Below, one piece after another: positions 1-8,828 of a stretch of DNA of 33,494 bases. This DNA comes from Vicinamibacteria bacterium (GTDB taxonomy: Bacteria; Acidobacteriota; Vicinamibacteria; Vicinamibacterales; UBA8438), in assembly GCA_022820675.1 (NCBI GenBank), contig JAJEFC010000306.1, forward strand, positions 1 through 33,494, in the 5' to 3' direction. Within the stretch, counting starts at the first letter, position 1; the number at the start of each line of letters is the position of its first letter. The position numbers and the translations under genes are program-made. A model generated the notes under the pieces. The model was not told where the DNA came from, ran no database searches, and worked only from the letters and a program-made list of their open reading frames with translations.

Positions 1-1365
1 GGCCTCGGTGCCCGCCGGGGCCGCGTCCTCGGATGCGGCCGTGGCCGCCTCCGCCTCTTCCAGCAGCCGCGCCCCCACCGTCCCGGCCGCCTCGAGCCAG
101 GCGTCGGCCAGCCCGTCGCGAATCTCGTCCTTCAGCGCCGCCAGCGCGTCCCGGTTCGTCTCGAGCAGGGCCGGGTCGTCGATGGCGCGCTGCGTCGGCC
201 GCGCGCCGTAGAGCGTGCCGAACAGCGAGTAGTAGTCCTTCTGGCTGATCGCGTCGAACTTGTGGTCGTGGCAGCGGGCGCACGAGACGGTCAGGCCCAT
301 GAACGCCTTCGACACCACGTCCACCTGATTGTCCTGCCACTTCACCCGGTCTTCCCACGGGTCGACGGGCTGATAGCCGTGCTCGATGAGCCGGTAGTGG
401 GCGGTGCCGATGATCGACTCGTTGGTCCGGGTCTCCGCGTCGAGCCGCGGCGCCGGCAGCAGGTCGCCGGCCACGTGCTCGCGAATCAACTGGTCGTAGG
501 GCACGTCGCCGTTGAACGCGCGGATCAGGTAGTCGCGGTAGCGCCACGCGAGGGGGATGTCGGGGTCGCCCTCGCTGCCGTGCGACTCGCTGTAGCGGAA
601 CAGGTCCATCCAGTTACGCGCCCACCGCTCGCCGAAGTGGGGCGACGCCAGGTACCGGTCGACGAGGCCGGCGTAGGCGTCGGGCGACGGGTCGCCGACG
701 AACCGCGCGACCTCGGCCGGCGTCGGCGGCAGCCCGCGCAGGTCGAACGACAGCCGGCGGATGAGCGTCCGGCGGTCGACGGGCGGCGCCGGCTCGAGCC
801 CCTCGGCCTGCAGCCGGGCGAGGATGAACCGGTCCTCCGCGCCCCGCGGCCACGCCTCGTCGGCGACGGCCGGCGGCTCGCCCGGCTCGACCGGCTGCCA
901 CGCCCAGTGCTCGCGCCGCCGCTTGTCGAGGTCGAACGGCTCCGACGGGTCCGGCGTGCCGGCCGCCGCCGTCGCCGCCTCGGGCCACGGCGCGCCCATC
1001 TCGACCCAGGCGATCAGGCTCTCGACCTGCGCCGTGGCGAGAGCGCCGGTCGGCGGCATCAGCACCGGCCGTCCCTGCACCCGCTGCACCAGCGGGCTCG
1101 CGTGCGGGTCGCCCGGCACCACCGCGGGGCCGCTGTCACCTCCCGCAAGCAGCCCCTCCCGGCTGTCGAGCCGCAGCCCCCCGAACGGCGTCTCGAGCGC
1201 CGCCCCGTGGCACTGGAAGCACTGCTCCGCGAGCAGCGGCCGTATCTCGGTCTCGAAGAACTCGACCTGCTCCGGGCTCGGCCCCGCCGGCTGGGCGCCG
1301 ACATGGACGCCGGCAACCAGAGCGACGGTCACGCCCAGGAGCACCGCATTCGATCTGAAACTCAT
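1..1365 (-). CDS. PSCyt1/PSCyt2 (DUF1549) cytochrome-type protein, 3' part missing
   Basis: The gene reads leftward and runs off the window edge; 455 codons are visible, starting at the ATG at 1365. The N-terminus is a signal peptide (about residues 1-24, ending near VGAQP). A C-x-x-C-H haem-binding motif (CFQCH, residues 49-53) follows inside a domain of the planctomycete cytochrome C type (PSCyt1). A DUF1549-like (PSCyt2) region then carries DLRGLPPTPAEV, FGERWARNWMDLFRYS and a second C-x-x-C-H (CARCHDHKFD). Family members are exported multi-domain proteins, common in Planctomycetes and Acidobacteria, thought to act in extracytoplasmic redox or polysaccharide degradation; the exact reaction is not known. 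A DUF1553 domain usually follows and would lie beyond the window. Divergent from vapB. Family assignment is firm, function is not. Confidence 0.9.
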   Translation of the reverse strand, partial: MSFRSNAVLLGVTVALVAGVHVGAQPAGPSPEQVEFFETEIRPLLAEQCFQCHGAALETPFGGLRLDSREGLLAGGDSGPAVVPGDPHASPLVQRVQGRPVLMPPTGALATAQVESLIAWVEMGAPWPEAATAAAGTPDPSEPFDLDKRRREHWAWQPVEPGEPPAVADEAWPRGAEDRFILARLQAEGLEPAPPVDRRTLIRRLSFDLRGLPPTPAEVARFVGDPSPDAYAGLVDRYLASPHFGERWARNWMDLFRYSESHGSEGDPDIPLAWRYRDYLIRAFNGDVPYDQLIREHVAGDLLPAPRLDAETRTNESIIGTAHYRLIEHGYQPVDPWEDRVKWQDNQVDVVSKAFMGLTVSCARCHDHKFDAISQKDYYSLFGTLYGARPTQRAIDDPALLETNRDALAALKDEIRDGLADAWLEAAGTVGARLLEEAEAATAASEDAAPAGTEA

Positions 1366-1466
1366 CTTGGCCCGCACTGTACCGCCGGCCCGACCGCGAC
1401 GCAAGGGCGGGGCCGGGCTGACCGTAGGAGGCGAGGGTTGTTCTGGCGCTGTACCGCAGTTGCACG

Positions 1467-1472
1467 TATACT
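1467..1472 (+). promoter_or_regulatory. -10 box of vapBC, apparently leaderless
   Basis: TATACT matches the sigma-70 -10 consensus at 5 of 6 positions. Only six bases separate it from the ATG at 1479, so transcription should begin at or next to the start codon. No convincing -35 box or Shine-Dalgarno is present. The perfect palindrome TTCATGATGAA (1476-1486) overlaps the start codons and could be an antitoxin operator; that role is inference. Confidence 0.5.
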
Positions 1473-1478
1473 GTGTTC

Positions 1479-1712
1479 ATGATGAAGAACATCACCCTCA
1501 GCGTCGATGAGGGCGTGATCCGCACGGTCCGGCTGTACGCGGCCGAGAGGGGCTCGACCGTCAACGCGCTCGTCCGCGAGTTTCTCACCGAGCTCGCGAG
1601 CCGGGAGGATCGAGTTCGCAAGGCGCGAGAACGAATCGCCGAGTTGAGCGAGCGGTCGACGGCGCGAATCGGCTCCCGCACTTGGACCCGCGAGGAGCTG
1701 CATGAACGTTGA
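1479..1712 (+). CDS. VapB-type ribbon-helix-helix antitoxin
   Basis: Small protein of 76-77 aa. It begins as a ribbon-helix-helix DNA-binding domain: a short beta strand (MKNITLSVDE) followed by two helices (IRTVRLYAAERGSTVNALVREFL). A charged C-terminal tail is suited to wrapping a toxin. It should bind and neutralise the PIN-domain toxin encoded next and repress its own promoter. Two adjacent ATG codons (1479 and 1482) can serve as start; 1479 is favoured because it sits exactly where transcription should begin. Its stop lies 11 bases inside the toxin gene, an overlap typical of toxin-antitoxin pairs. The RHH family is inferred from the pattern; the subfamily is not certain. Confidence 0.8.
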   Translation: MMKNITLSVDEGVIRTVRLYAAERGSTVNALVREFLTELASREDRVRKARERIAELSERSTARIGSRTWTREELHER

Positions 1713-2142
1713 CGCCTTCCTGGACACCAACGTCCTGGTCTACGCGGCCGCGGGCCGGGAAAAGGAGGCGGCGAAGCGGGCGCGAGCACTCGACTTGATC
1801 GACGAGGTCGATTTCGGGCTCTCGGCGCAGGTACTCCAGGAGTTCTACGTCACCGTCGTCCGCAAGGTCGAGGCGCCGCTCAGCCCCGCCGAGGCGCTCG
1901 AGTGGATCGAGCAACTCGAGGCCTTTCCCTGCCAGCCGCTCGACTCGGGCCTCGTCAAGCTCGGCGTCGAGATCAGCCAGCGTTACCGCATCAGTTACTG
2001 GGACGGCGCCATCGTCGCCGCGGCGGAGGCGCTGGGCGCCCGCACCCTGTTCACCGAAGACCTGAACCACGACCAGACCTACGGCTCAGTACGCGTCGTG
2101 AACCCGTTCATCCACACGATCAACCCGCAGAGCCGGCCGTGA
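1702..2142 (+). CDS. vapC: VapC-type PIN-domain ribonuclease toxin
   Basis: 146 aa PIN-domain protein, usual length for VapC. The acidic metal-binding residues of the family are visible: D8 in FLDTNVLVY, E47 in QVLQEFYV, D101 in SYWDGAIVAAA, and E119/D120 in LFTEDLNHDQ. VapC toxins cut tRNA or rRNA using Mg2+ or Mn2+ and are held inactive by VapB. The gene overlaps the antitoxin by 11 bases and is probably translated by coupling from the same mRNA. All catalytic residues are present, so it is likely functional. The RNA target cannot be read from sequence. Confidence 0.92.
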   Translation: MNVDAFLDTNVLVYAAAGREKEAAKRARALDLIDEVDFGLSAQVLQEFYVTVVRKVEAPLSPAEALEWIEQLEAFPCQPLDSGLVKLGVEISQRYRISYWDGAIVAAAEALGARTLFTEDLNHDQTYGSVRVVNPFIHTINPQSRP

Positions 2143-2323
2143 CGGCATGTCCTGGATGACATTCCATGCGGAGGCGATCCGCCTCGTCCGCTTCGTCCGT
2201 CAGGCTGCAGCGGCGAGGATCCGCGCAACGACGTGGCAGGCGGGACACGGGTATACCGGACCTCTCCCGGAGATCGCCGCGGTCGGCGACGGATCCGGTC
2301 CGCTCCCTGTTTGCAGTGCGTTG

Positions 2324-2329
2324 TATTCT
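2324..2329 (+). promoter_or_regulatory. Candidate -10 box for the kinase/ATPase operon
   Basis: TATTCT lies in a locally AT-richer patch (2311-2340) of the 218-base gap between vapC and the large operon. It would place the transcript start near 2336, leaving a leader of about 25 bases before the GTG codons at 2361 and 2367. No good -35 is visible at the right distance. The rest of the gap holds no other recognisable signal. Confidence 0.3.
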
Positions 2330-2360
2330 CTACGGCGATTCGACAACCCGGACCAACGAA

Positions 2361-5300
2361 GTGAGAGTGACGCCATTCCACTGCGGGCCGTTCGCCAACG
2401 AGAGCGAACGCACCGCTTTTGAACATCTCAGAGGCCGCATCGAGTCGTCGCTCGGGGCCGGCGACGACCAATGGATGCTGCTGACCAACCTCACCTGGTC
2501 GGTCACGCACCAGTTCCAGGCGGACGAGATCGACCTGATCGCCATCGGTCCGCCCGGCGTGCGCGTCATCGAAGTCAAGCACTGGTCGCGACGGTGGGTC
2601 GATGAGCACCGGGACCTCGTGGAGCAGGAGGCGGACAAGGTCACGAACAAGGCCCGCAAGATCGGGACCACCTCGCGCAAGTCCGTACCGGACCTCGGCC
2701 GCGTGGACGGCGTGATCCTGCTCACGCGCGAATCGCCGGACATGAAGGAGCTGGCCGGCCGGGTCGTCCGGGGCGTGCGGTGCTGCACGCTGAGGGAGTG
2801 GCGCGAGGCCATCGACTTCGACGGGACGCCAGCGCTGCGCCCGCAGCAGGTCGCCCTTCTCGGCCGTCGTCTGGAACCCAGGAGTGCTGTCGCCCTCGAC
2901 GGCTCGCTGCGGCGGTTCGCCGGCTACGTCAACCTCGAACGGCGCACGCCCCCGGTCGAGCGGTTCCACCGCGTCTATCGGGGCGTCCACGCCACCCGGC
3001 ACGACAAGGTCGTTCTGCACCTCTACGACCTGTCGGCGAGCGACGTAGCGGACGCAGAAACGCGGGCCAGCCGTGAGTGCGAGGCACTGCGTCGGCTGCA
3101 ACTGCACACCTGGGCGCCGCGCGTGCTCGACTCCTGGCAGCCGGCCCCAGGGTACGCGGGCGAGATGCACTACTTCACCGTCACCGACCCTCTGGCCCCC
3201 TCCCTCGAGGAGCGCGCATCGGACCGGTCCTGGGACACCCCGGCGCGGCTGGCCTTCGCGCGAGCCGCGCTGGACGCCTTGGTCGAGCTGCATGGCGAGA
3301 CCGTGGACGACGCACCGATCCTGCACCGCAACCTCACGCCGGAGACGGTCCTCGTCCGGCACGACAACACGCCGATCTTCACCGGCTTCGAGCTGTCGAA
3401 GATTCCGTCCCAACTGAGCGTGGCGTCAGCGGGGCCCCCATCAGGCGAGTGGCCGTCGTCGACGGCGCCCGAAGTGCGCGCGCAGGGGCTGCACGCGGCC
3501 GACGCCCGCTCGGACCGCTACGCACTCTGCGCCAGCCTGCGCGTCCTGTTCGAGGGCCGGGACGACGAGGCGAGCTGCCAGGCCCTCGACGTGCTGGCTT
3601 CGGGCATGACGGACGATTCGTCGCAGCGCAGCGACCCGTCCGCGCTCGACGCGCGCCTCTCGGAACTGCTCGGCGAGTCCCCGCCCGCCCCGCCGCCTCC
3701 GCCGGCGCGGTTCTGGACGGAAGACCAGATCGTCCCGTTCCGCGGCAGCCGGTATCGCGTGGTCGAACGACTCGGTGCCGGCGGGGTGGGTACGGCGTTC
3801 AAGGTCGTGCAGATCGACCTTGAGGGGGAGGAGGAGGGAACCTATGTCGCCAAGGTGTGTCACGACGAGGAGGCCGGGCGCCGCGCCGTGAACGCCTACC
3901 GGCTGGCGCGCTCGCACCTGCAGCACCAAGCCGTCTCGGGCATCTTCGAGGTGGCGTCCGCGTGGCGCGAGAACGAGTTCACGGCGCTCATGACCTGGGT
4001 CGACGGCTCGCCGCTACGCGACTTCGCGGGGGTTCTGCCGCTCCTCGTTGACGACCTCGACGAGACATCCGCCGACGCCCTGACCCTCTTCTGGCTGCAG
4101 ACGATGTGCAAGGCCCTGGATGTGCTGCACCGCAACGGCCTCGTCCACGGCGACGTCAACCCTGGCAACCTCATCGTGTCGGGGCGCGACCTCGTGCTCA
4201 CCGACTACGACTTCGTCTCGCGAATAGACGAGCCAATCGCGGCGCCCGGCGCCGTGCTCTACTGTTCGCCGTCCCACCAGTCGGGCCGCAAGGCGTCGCC
4301 CTCCGACGACATGTACGCGCTGGCGGCCAGCTTCTTCCACGTCATGTTCGAGCACGAGCCGTTTCGCCACGATGGCGCGCTGGCGAAGGAGCGCGGCCTG
4401 AACTGGGAAGCCGTCGACCCCGAACGGCGCGCCGAGTATCCGTCGGTGGCAGCGTTCCTCGACCGGGCCACCCACCCCGACCCGGGCGAGCGCTTCCATT
4501 CCGCGGCCGAGGCGCTGAAGGCGCTGGTGGCCAAGCCGTCCCCTTCGGCCGCAACGGTAGCACCGCCCGGTCAGGCAACCGCGCTGCCCGCAACCGCACC
4601 CGAAGCGTCAGGAACGGGCTCCGCGAGTCTCCCCGCGCCGTCGGCCGGCGCGGCAGCCGCGCGCCAGGCGCCGGACACGCAACCGGGAAACCTTGGGGAG
4701 ATTCCCGGAGTTCGTCCGCCTTCTCCCGGGGCGACGCCGGAGCCGCCGGGTACAACCCCGGTAGGCCTCCCTGCATCGTCGGCCGCCGCGACAACACCCG
4801 ATCCCGAGCCATCGGCGCCCCCAATGTCCACCGCCGCGCCGCTCGAAGACCGACCCTCGCCGCGCGAGACGCCCGATGCGGAGGCCGTACGGCGCGAGCA
4901 GCGCGTCGAGTGGCTGCGCTGGCTGCTGCAGTCGTATCCGGGCTCGCGGTGGGGAAACCGGGAGACGCGGGGGCTCGACAGCGACTTCGCCGAGCAGACC
5001 TACGTCGAGACGCCGCTGGAGGCGGCGTTGTACGAGGACGTCCGGGCGCGCCGCATCCGGCTCGTCGTGCTGTGCGGCAACGCCGGCGACGGCAAGACGG
5101 CGCTGCTCCAGCATCTCGCCGGTCGGTTCGGCCTCGAACGCCGGGCGTCGTCCGAACGGGTGCTGAAAGGAGAGACGGACGACGGCCTGCGTGTGCGGAT
5201 GAACCTGGACGGATCGGCGTCGTGGCTGGGGCGGTCGGCGGACGACCTGCTCGACGACTTCCTGGCTCCGTTCCGAGACGGGCCGCCGTCGGAGGACATC

Positions 5301-6998
5301 GCGCATCTGCTGGCCATAAACGACGGGCGCCTGCTGGAGTGGATCGAGCGGGTCGAGCGGCGGGACGGGGAGACTCCCCTCACGGAAGCGCTGTATGAGG
5401 CCCTGCAGCGGGTTCAGCAGGATCGCTGGGCGGAAGCGCCCGTCGCCGACCGCGATGACGACATACGAGCGGTGACGACGAACACCCTTCGGCCTGCGGA
5501 AACGGAAACGCCGGTCACCGAGCGAGACGCGAGCGAGCACGAACGGGAGGCGCCACGGTCGATCACCGATGCGACCGCCACGGTGGAAGTCGCCGCGCGA
5601 GACGAACACGACGAACCCGAGGACGCTGTCGGGACGGGCGATGACCCTGCAGCAGACGACGCTGGCGATGTAGAGGCCCGCCCGCGGCCGGCTCCCGCTG
5701 CCCACATCCGGTTCGTCAACCTCAATCAGCGGTCGCTCGTCGGCGGCGTGACCGCCGACGGGACCCGTATCGAAACCGGTTTCCTGGAGAGTCTGGTAGA
5801 CCGCCTGTACGGCGCCAGCCGGGCGCCGGACATCTGGTCGCCGTGCGCCACTTGCTCGGCGCAGGACCGCTGCGAAGTGTTCCGGGGGAATCGCTTGTTT
5901 GGGCCGGCCGGCCTCCCCGGGGCCGCCCCCGCGGAGGCGCGGTCGCGCGCGCGGGACCGGCTCTTCGAGGCGCTCCAGGCCGTCCACCTGCGCGGCGAGA
6001 CCCACGTCACGGTACGCGAGCTGCGCGCCGCGCTCGTCTACATCCTGTTCGGCGTCCACTTCTGCGACGACTACCACGACGGCGTCGTCGCGACGGGCCG
6101 CCGCCGTGCACCGGACTACTGGGAGCCGTCCTTCGGTCCGTTTCCCGAGCCCGGTGCGGCAGCGGAGACCACGCCGCCTTCGCTACCCTGGTGGGACAGG
6201 GCGTTCGATCCGCAGTCCCCCGCGCGGCAGGGGGCCGTGCTCGCAGATCTGGCGCGCTTCGACCCGGCGCTGGACGCGCATCCGCGAATCGACCGACACC
6301 TCGTGCGGCCGACGCGAGCCGGTATTCGCCGCGGCGTGCCGGGGTTCCCGGACCTGGACCTCGCCTCGGCGCGGCGGCGCGCGTACTTCGAATGGCGCGA
6401 GCGGGACATCGAGTCGATCACCGGGGATACGCACGCCCTCGACTTGGCCCACGGCCGTCACCTGCGCCGGTTTCGCAGACTGGCGGTGGACGATGAGGCG
6501 CGCAAGACCGCGTGCCGAGCGCTCTGCGCCGGCATCGCCGGTCTCGCGACGCTGCCGCCGCAGGCCTATGACCGAGCGGGAGTCGTGCCGCTTCGCATCA
6601 CCCCCCGGACCCCGACGGAGACGGCGTTCTGGATCGAGAAGGCGGCGGATCGCTTCCACCTGGAAGCTGACCTGCCGCCGGAAACTGCAGGTCTCGACCG
6701 GCTCCATCGACAGGCGAGTCTCATCTACCGCTACCGGAACGGTCGCGAGGAGCGTCTCCGCCTCGGCGCGGAGCTGTTCCACCTCCTGATGGAACTGAGC
6801 GACGGGTACCAGTTGGGCGACGCCTCGACCGACGACACGTTCGCGCACCTGTCGATCTTCGTGCAGCGGCTGGAACGCGAGGACGACCGCCGGCTGCTCG
6901 CTTGGAACCCGATGCGCGACGACCGCATGTACGAGGTCGTGGCAGAGAGCGCTTCCGAAGACGGACCGCAACGGATTGTCATCCGACCGCTCGTGTGA
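2361..6998 (+). CDS. NERD / pseudokinase / Ser-Thr kinase / P-loop NTPase fusion (MAD6- and DptF-like)
   Basis: 1545 aa counted from GTG 2361 (GTG 2367 is also possible). The open frame extends back to 2166, but that part is only Arg/Ser-rich low-complexity sequence. Order: (1) NERD nuclease-like domain, D58 and E71-V-K73. (2) Kinase-like domain, about residues 190-440, with HRN at 322-324 where HRD is expected and TGF for DFG, hence a pseudokinase. (3) Second kinase with Gly-loop 472-477, Lys498, HGD-type loop with Asp598 and DYD at 615-617, probably active. (4) Pro/Ala-rich linker, about 720-840. (5) P-loop NTPase, Walker A GNAGDGKT at 906-913, an acidic linker at about 1018-1110, then a Cys cluster C1162-x2-C1165-x5-C1171. 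NERD-kinase fusions occur in PglW of BREX type 2; the NTPase part resembles DptF; the kinase-unknown-ATPase order resembles MAD6. First gene of a three-gene operon, probably a phage sensor or regulator. Function is inferred. Confidence 0.85.
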   Translation: MRVTPFHCGPFANESERTAFEHLRGRIESSLGAGDDQWMLLTNLTWSVTHQFQADEIDLIAIGPPGVRVIEVKHWSRRWVDEHRDLVEQEADKVTNKARKIGTTSRKSVPDLGRVDGVILLTRESPDMKELAGRVVRGVRCCTLREWREAIDFDGTPALRPQQVALLGRRLEPRSAVALDGSLRRFAGYVNLERRTPPVERFHRVYRGVHATRHDKVVLHLYDLSASDVADAETRASRECEALRRLQLHTWAPRVLDSWQPAPGYAGEMHYFTVTDPLAPSLEERASDRSWDTPARLAFARAALDALVELHGETVDDAPILHRNLTPETVLVRHDNTPIFTGFELSKIPSQLSVASAGPPSGEWPSSTAPEVRAQGLHAADARSDRYALCASLRVLFEGRDDEASCQALDVLASGMTDDSSQRSDPSALDARLSELLGESPPAPPPPPARFWTEDQIVPFRGSRYRVVERLGAGGVGTAFKVVQIDLEGEEEGTYVAKVCHDEEAGRRAVNAYRLARSHLQHQAVSGIFEVASAWRENEFTALMTWVDGSPLRDFAGVLPLLVDDLDETSADALTLFWLQTMCKALDVLHRNGLVHGDVNPGNLIVSGRDLVLTDYDFVSRIDEPIAAPGAVLYCSPSHQSGRKASPSDDMYALAASFFHVMFEHEPFRHDGALAKERGLNWEAVDPERRAEYPSVAAFLDRATHPDPGERFHSAAEALKALVAKPSPSAATVAPPGQATALPATAPEASGTGSASLPAPSAGAAAARQAPDTQPGNLGEIPGVRPPSPGATPEPPGTTPVGLPASSAAATTPDPEPSAPPMSTAAPLEDRPSPRETPDAEAVRREQRVEWLRWLLQSYPGSRWGNRETRGLDSDFAEQTYVETPLEAALYEDVRARRIRLVVLCGNAGDGKTALLQHLAGRFGLERRASSERVLKGETDDGLRVRMNLDGSASWLGRSADDLLDDFLAPFRDGPPSEDIAHLLAINDGRLLEWIERVERRDGETPLTEALYEALQRVQQDRWAEAPVADRDDDIRAVTTNTLRPAETETPVTERDASEHEREAPRSITDATATVEVAARDEHDEPEDAVGTGDDPAADDAGDVEARPRPAPAAHIRFVNLNQRSLVGGVTADGTRIETGFLESLVDRLYGASRAPDIWSPCATCSAQDRCEVFRGNRLFGPAGLPGAAPAEARSRARDRLFEALQAVHLRGETHVTVRELRAALVYILFGVHFCDDYHDGVVATGRRRAPDYWEPSFGPFPEPGAAAETTPPSLPWWDRAFDPQSPARQGAVLADLARFDPALDAHPRIDRHLVRPTRAGIRRGVPGFPDLDLASARRRAYFEWRERDIESITGDTHALDLAHGRHLRRFRRLAVDDEARKTACRALCAGIAGLATLPPQAYDRAGVVPLRITPRTPTETAFWIEKAADRFHLEADLPPETAGLDRLHRQASLIYRYRNGREERLRLGAELFHLLMELSDGYQLGDASTDDTFAHLSIFVQRLEREDDRRLLAWNPMRDDRMYEVVAESASEDGPQRIVIRPLV

Positions 6999-7009
6999 GG
7001 TGGACACGC

Positions 7010-8827
7010 ATGGCGCATGCCGATCGGGAGATCGTCGAGAACGCACTGTCGCCGGACGTGGTCAAGGAGATCTGGACCGGAAGCTACGACAAGGTGCTGC
7101 CGGTGACCATCGCGGGATTCGAGATCTCTGCGATCCTTCCCGTTGTGCTGTATATGTTCCGCTTCGGCCACCGTCGTGGCGCCGGAGATTTCCTCGCGAC
7201 GTACGGCCCCGCGTCCGGGACACCAGCCCAGAAGCGTCGGCAGACCACCGCAGACCGGATCGCAGCGAAACTCGCCGAGACCGACGAACTGACCGGGTTC
7301 GACGGCGACGTTGAGAAGGCTGTTCTCGGTGACTTGATGCTCTGCTCCTGTCTCGAAAACGTCCGCCACCGACTGGGCCGGGACCAGCCAGTGCAACGCG
7401 TCGCGCCGACCCACTACCTGGCGAGCTGGATCGACCTACCCTACAACGTGACGAATCTCCGCTACGTCCCGGAAATGATCGTCGCCATGCTGACGAATCG
7501 ACGTACCGGCGATTACGTCACGCAGACCCAAGAGACCGACCTCACGCGCTTCCCCGTCCTGAACCGATACGAGGAGAACCCGTTGTTCAGGGCTTTCGGT
7601 CAAGGTGTCAACCGCCGCAGCGGCTCGTCGAGCGACTTGGCGTCCGACTGCTTCGACGAAACCGACGATACCGTGGGCCTGGATCAGCTCCTGACGATTC
7701 GTCTGGCCCAGCAATTGCAGGCCGCGCCGCAGAAGGTCAGACCAAGCAAGACGCAGGGCGCCGATGCGCACAGGATCTCCAACCAGCGCCCCATCGCCAA
7801 AGCCGCTGGCCAACGGTTTTCGGACGACATTCGCCGCTTCGTGCGCTCGTACGCCGATTCCGCGCCTCGCCACGCCTTCGTGGACATGCTCGAATCGTGC
7901 ATCGCGGTCGGGCTGACCACCATTCTCACCAGCACGGTCGAGATACTGTTCCATTGGGAGGCGACTGGCAAGGTGACGGAGGTCGACGACCAGCACCCGG
8001 CGGCGCTCTTCGTGGACTGCTCCGGCGGCGCTGACCGGCGGCTCCGACTCCGGGCCGAGCAGTCGGCGGACGACCTGATGAGGCGCCTGGAGCGAGTGCC
8101 CGTCATCTTGATGACGCTCCGCCTGCTCGACTGTGAGGCACGCTCCCGGCCGCGGATCAGGTCGCAGCAAGTCGCGACCCGGCCGTACGCGGGGGAATGG
8201 CTGAACTTACTCGGGGATCTCCACCACGACCGCCATCCAGAGGCGCCGTACGTTGCTCTCCTCATCGAAGACAAGGCAGAGAAACTGGCCAACAGGGTCG
8301 CCGACGACCATGACGACATGGCCATCATGCTTCGTGACGACCGCGACGACGCACCGCATCCGGTTTGTCGACTAGCCGGCGGACTGATGACCCTGATGGG
8401 GCGGCAGCCTCGCGAAGATCTCACCAGACTGGTCGATTCCAGCTTGGCCGTCGGGCGCCCGAACGGGTTGGCCGTCAAGCGCACGACGACGCGCGGAAGC
8501 GGACCCGGAACGCGCCGTCGCCGCGACGTGCGCGCCCTCGTCTTCACCGACTCGGTGCTCGACTATCTGGTGCACCTGCACATGCTGCCCGGTCCGAAGG
8601 GTGGCACCGACGCCAACATCGTGTCGTTCCTCGCCTTCCTTCGCGACGACTACGGGTTGCACGTAGACACTGAGCCGCCGGGCGTGACCATCTCCAACGA
8701 GATCCTGGGCCGGAACCGGGCGGTGCTGGAGCGGCGGCTACGCGATCTCGGTCTGCTGATCGGCGTCAACGACGCCGAGCGGATGAAGCGGCTCACCCCC
8801 CGCTTCGAGATCGCCGGAGGCGATTGA
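7010..8827 (+). CDS. Large protein of unknown function between kinase and HerA ATPase (MAD7/DptG position)
   Basis: 605 aa from ATG 7010, which has GAGGTGG about six bases upstream and begins 11 bases after the kinase stop. No catalytic motif, P-loop, membrane segment or zinc cluster is recognised. A conserved-looking opening (ENALSPDVVKEIW, then a hydrophobic stretch AGFEISAILPVVLYMFRFG) is followed by helical sequence. The C-terminus (about 490-600) carries VLDYLVHLHMLPG, ISNEILGRNRAVLERRLRDLGLL and may be a winged-helix-like fold. By position it matches MAD7 of the methylation-associated defence system and DptG of phosphorothioation-dependent restriction. It is probably an adaptor or DNA-contacting subunit holding the kinase/NTPase and HerA-type ATPase together. 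That role is inference from order only. Confidence 0.75.
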   Translation: MAHADREIVENALSPDVVKEIWTGSYDKVLPVTIAGFEISAILPVVLYMFRFGHRRGAGDFLATYGPASGTPAQKRRQTTADRIAAKLAETDELTGFDGDVEKAVLGDLMLCSCLENVRHRLGRDQPVQRVAPTHYLASWIDLPYNVTNLRYVPEMIVAMLTNRRTGDYVTQTQETDLTRFPVLNRYEENPLFRAFGQGVNRRSGSSSDLASDCFDETDDTVGLDQLLTIRLAQQLQAAPQKVRPSKTQGADAHRISNQRPIAKAAGQRFSDDIRRFVRSYADSAPRHAFVDMLESCIAVGLTTILTSTVEILFHWEATGKVTEVDDQHPAALFVDCSGGADRRLRLRAEQSADDLMRRLERVPVILMTLRLLDCEARSRPRIRSQQVATRPYAGEWLNLLGDLHHDRHPEAPYVALLIEDKAEKLANRVADDHDDMAIMLRDDRDDAPHPVCRLAGGLMTLMGRQPREDLTRLVDSSLAVGRPNGLAVKRTTTRGSGPGTRRRRDVRALVFTDSVLDYLVHLHMLPGPKGGTDANIVSFLAFLRDDYGLHVDTEPPGVTISNEILGRNRAVLERRLRDLGLLIGVNDAERMKRLTPRFEIAGGD

Positions 8828-8828
8828 C

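Noticed and set aside
2166..2360. N-terminal extension of the kinase gene to an upstream ATG
   Set aside because: The 65 extra residues are Arg/Ser-rich without pattern, and the candidate -10 at 2324 would lie inside them.
2079..3413. 444-codon minus-strand open frame opposite the kinase gene
   Set aside because: The plus strand carries clear NERD and kinase motifs here; the minus frame is Arg/Gly/Val-rich with no motif, a GC-driven shadow.
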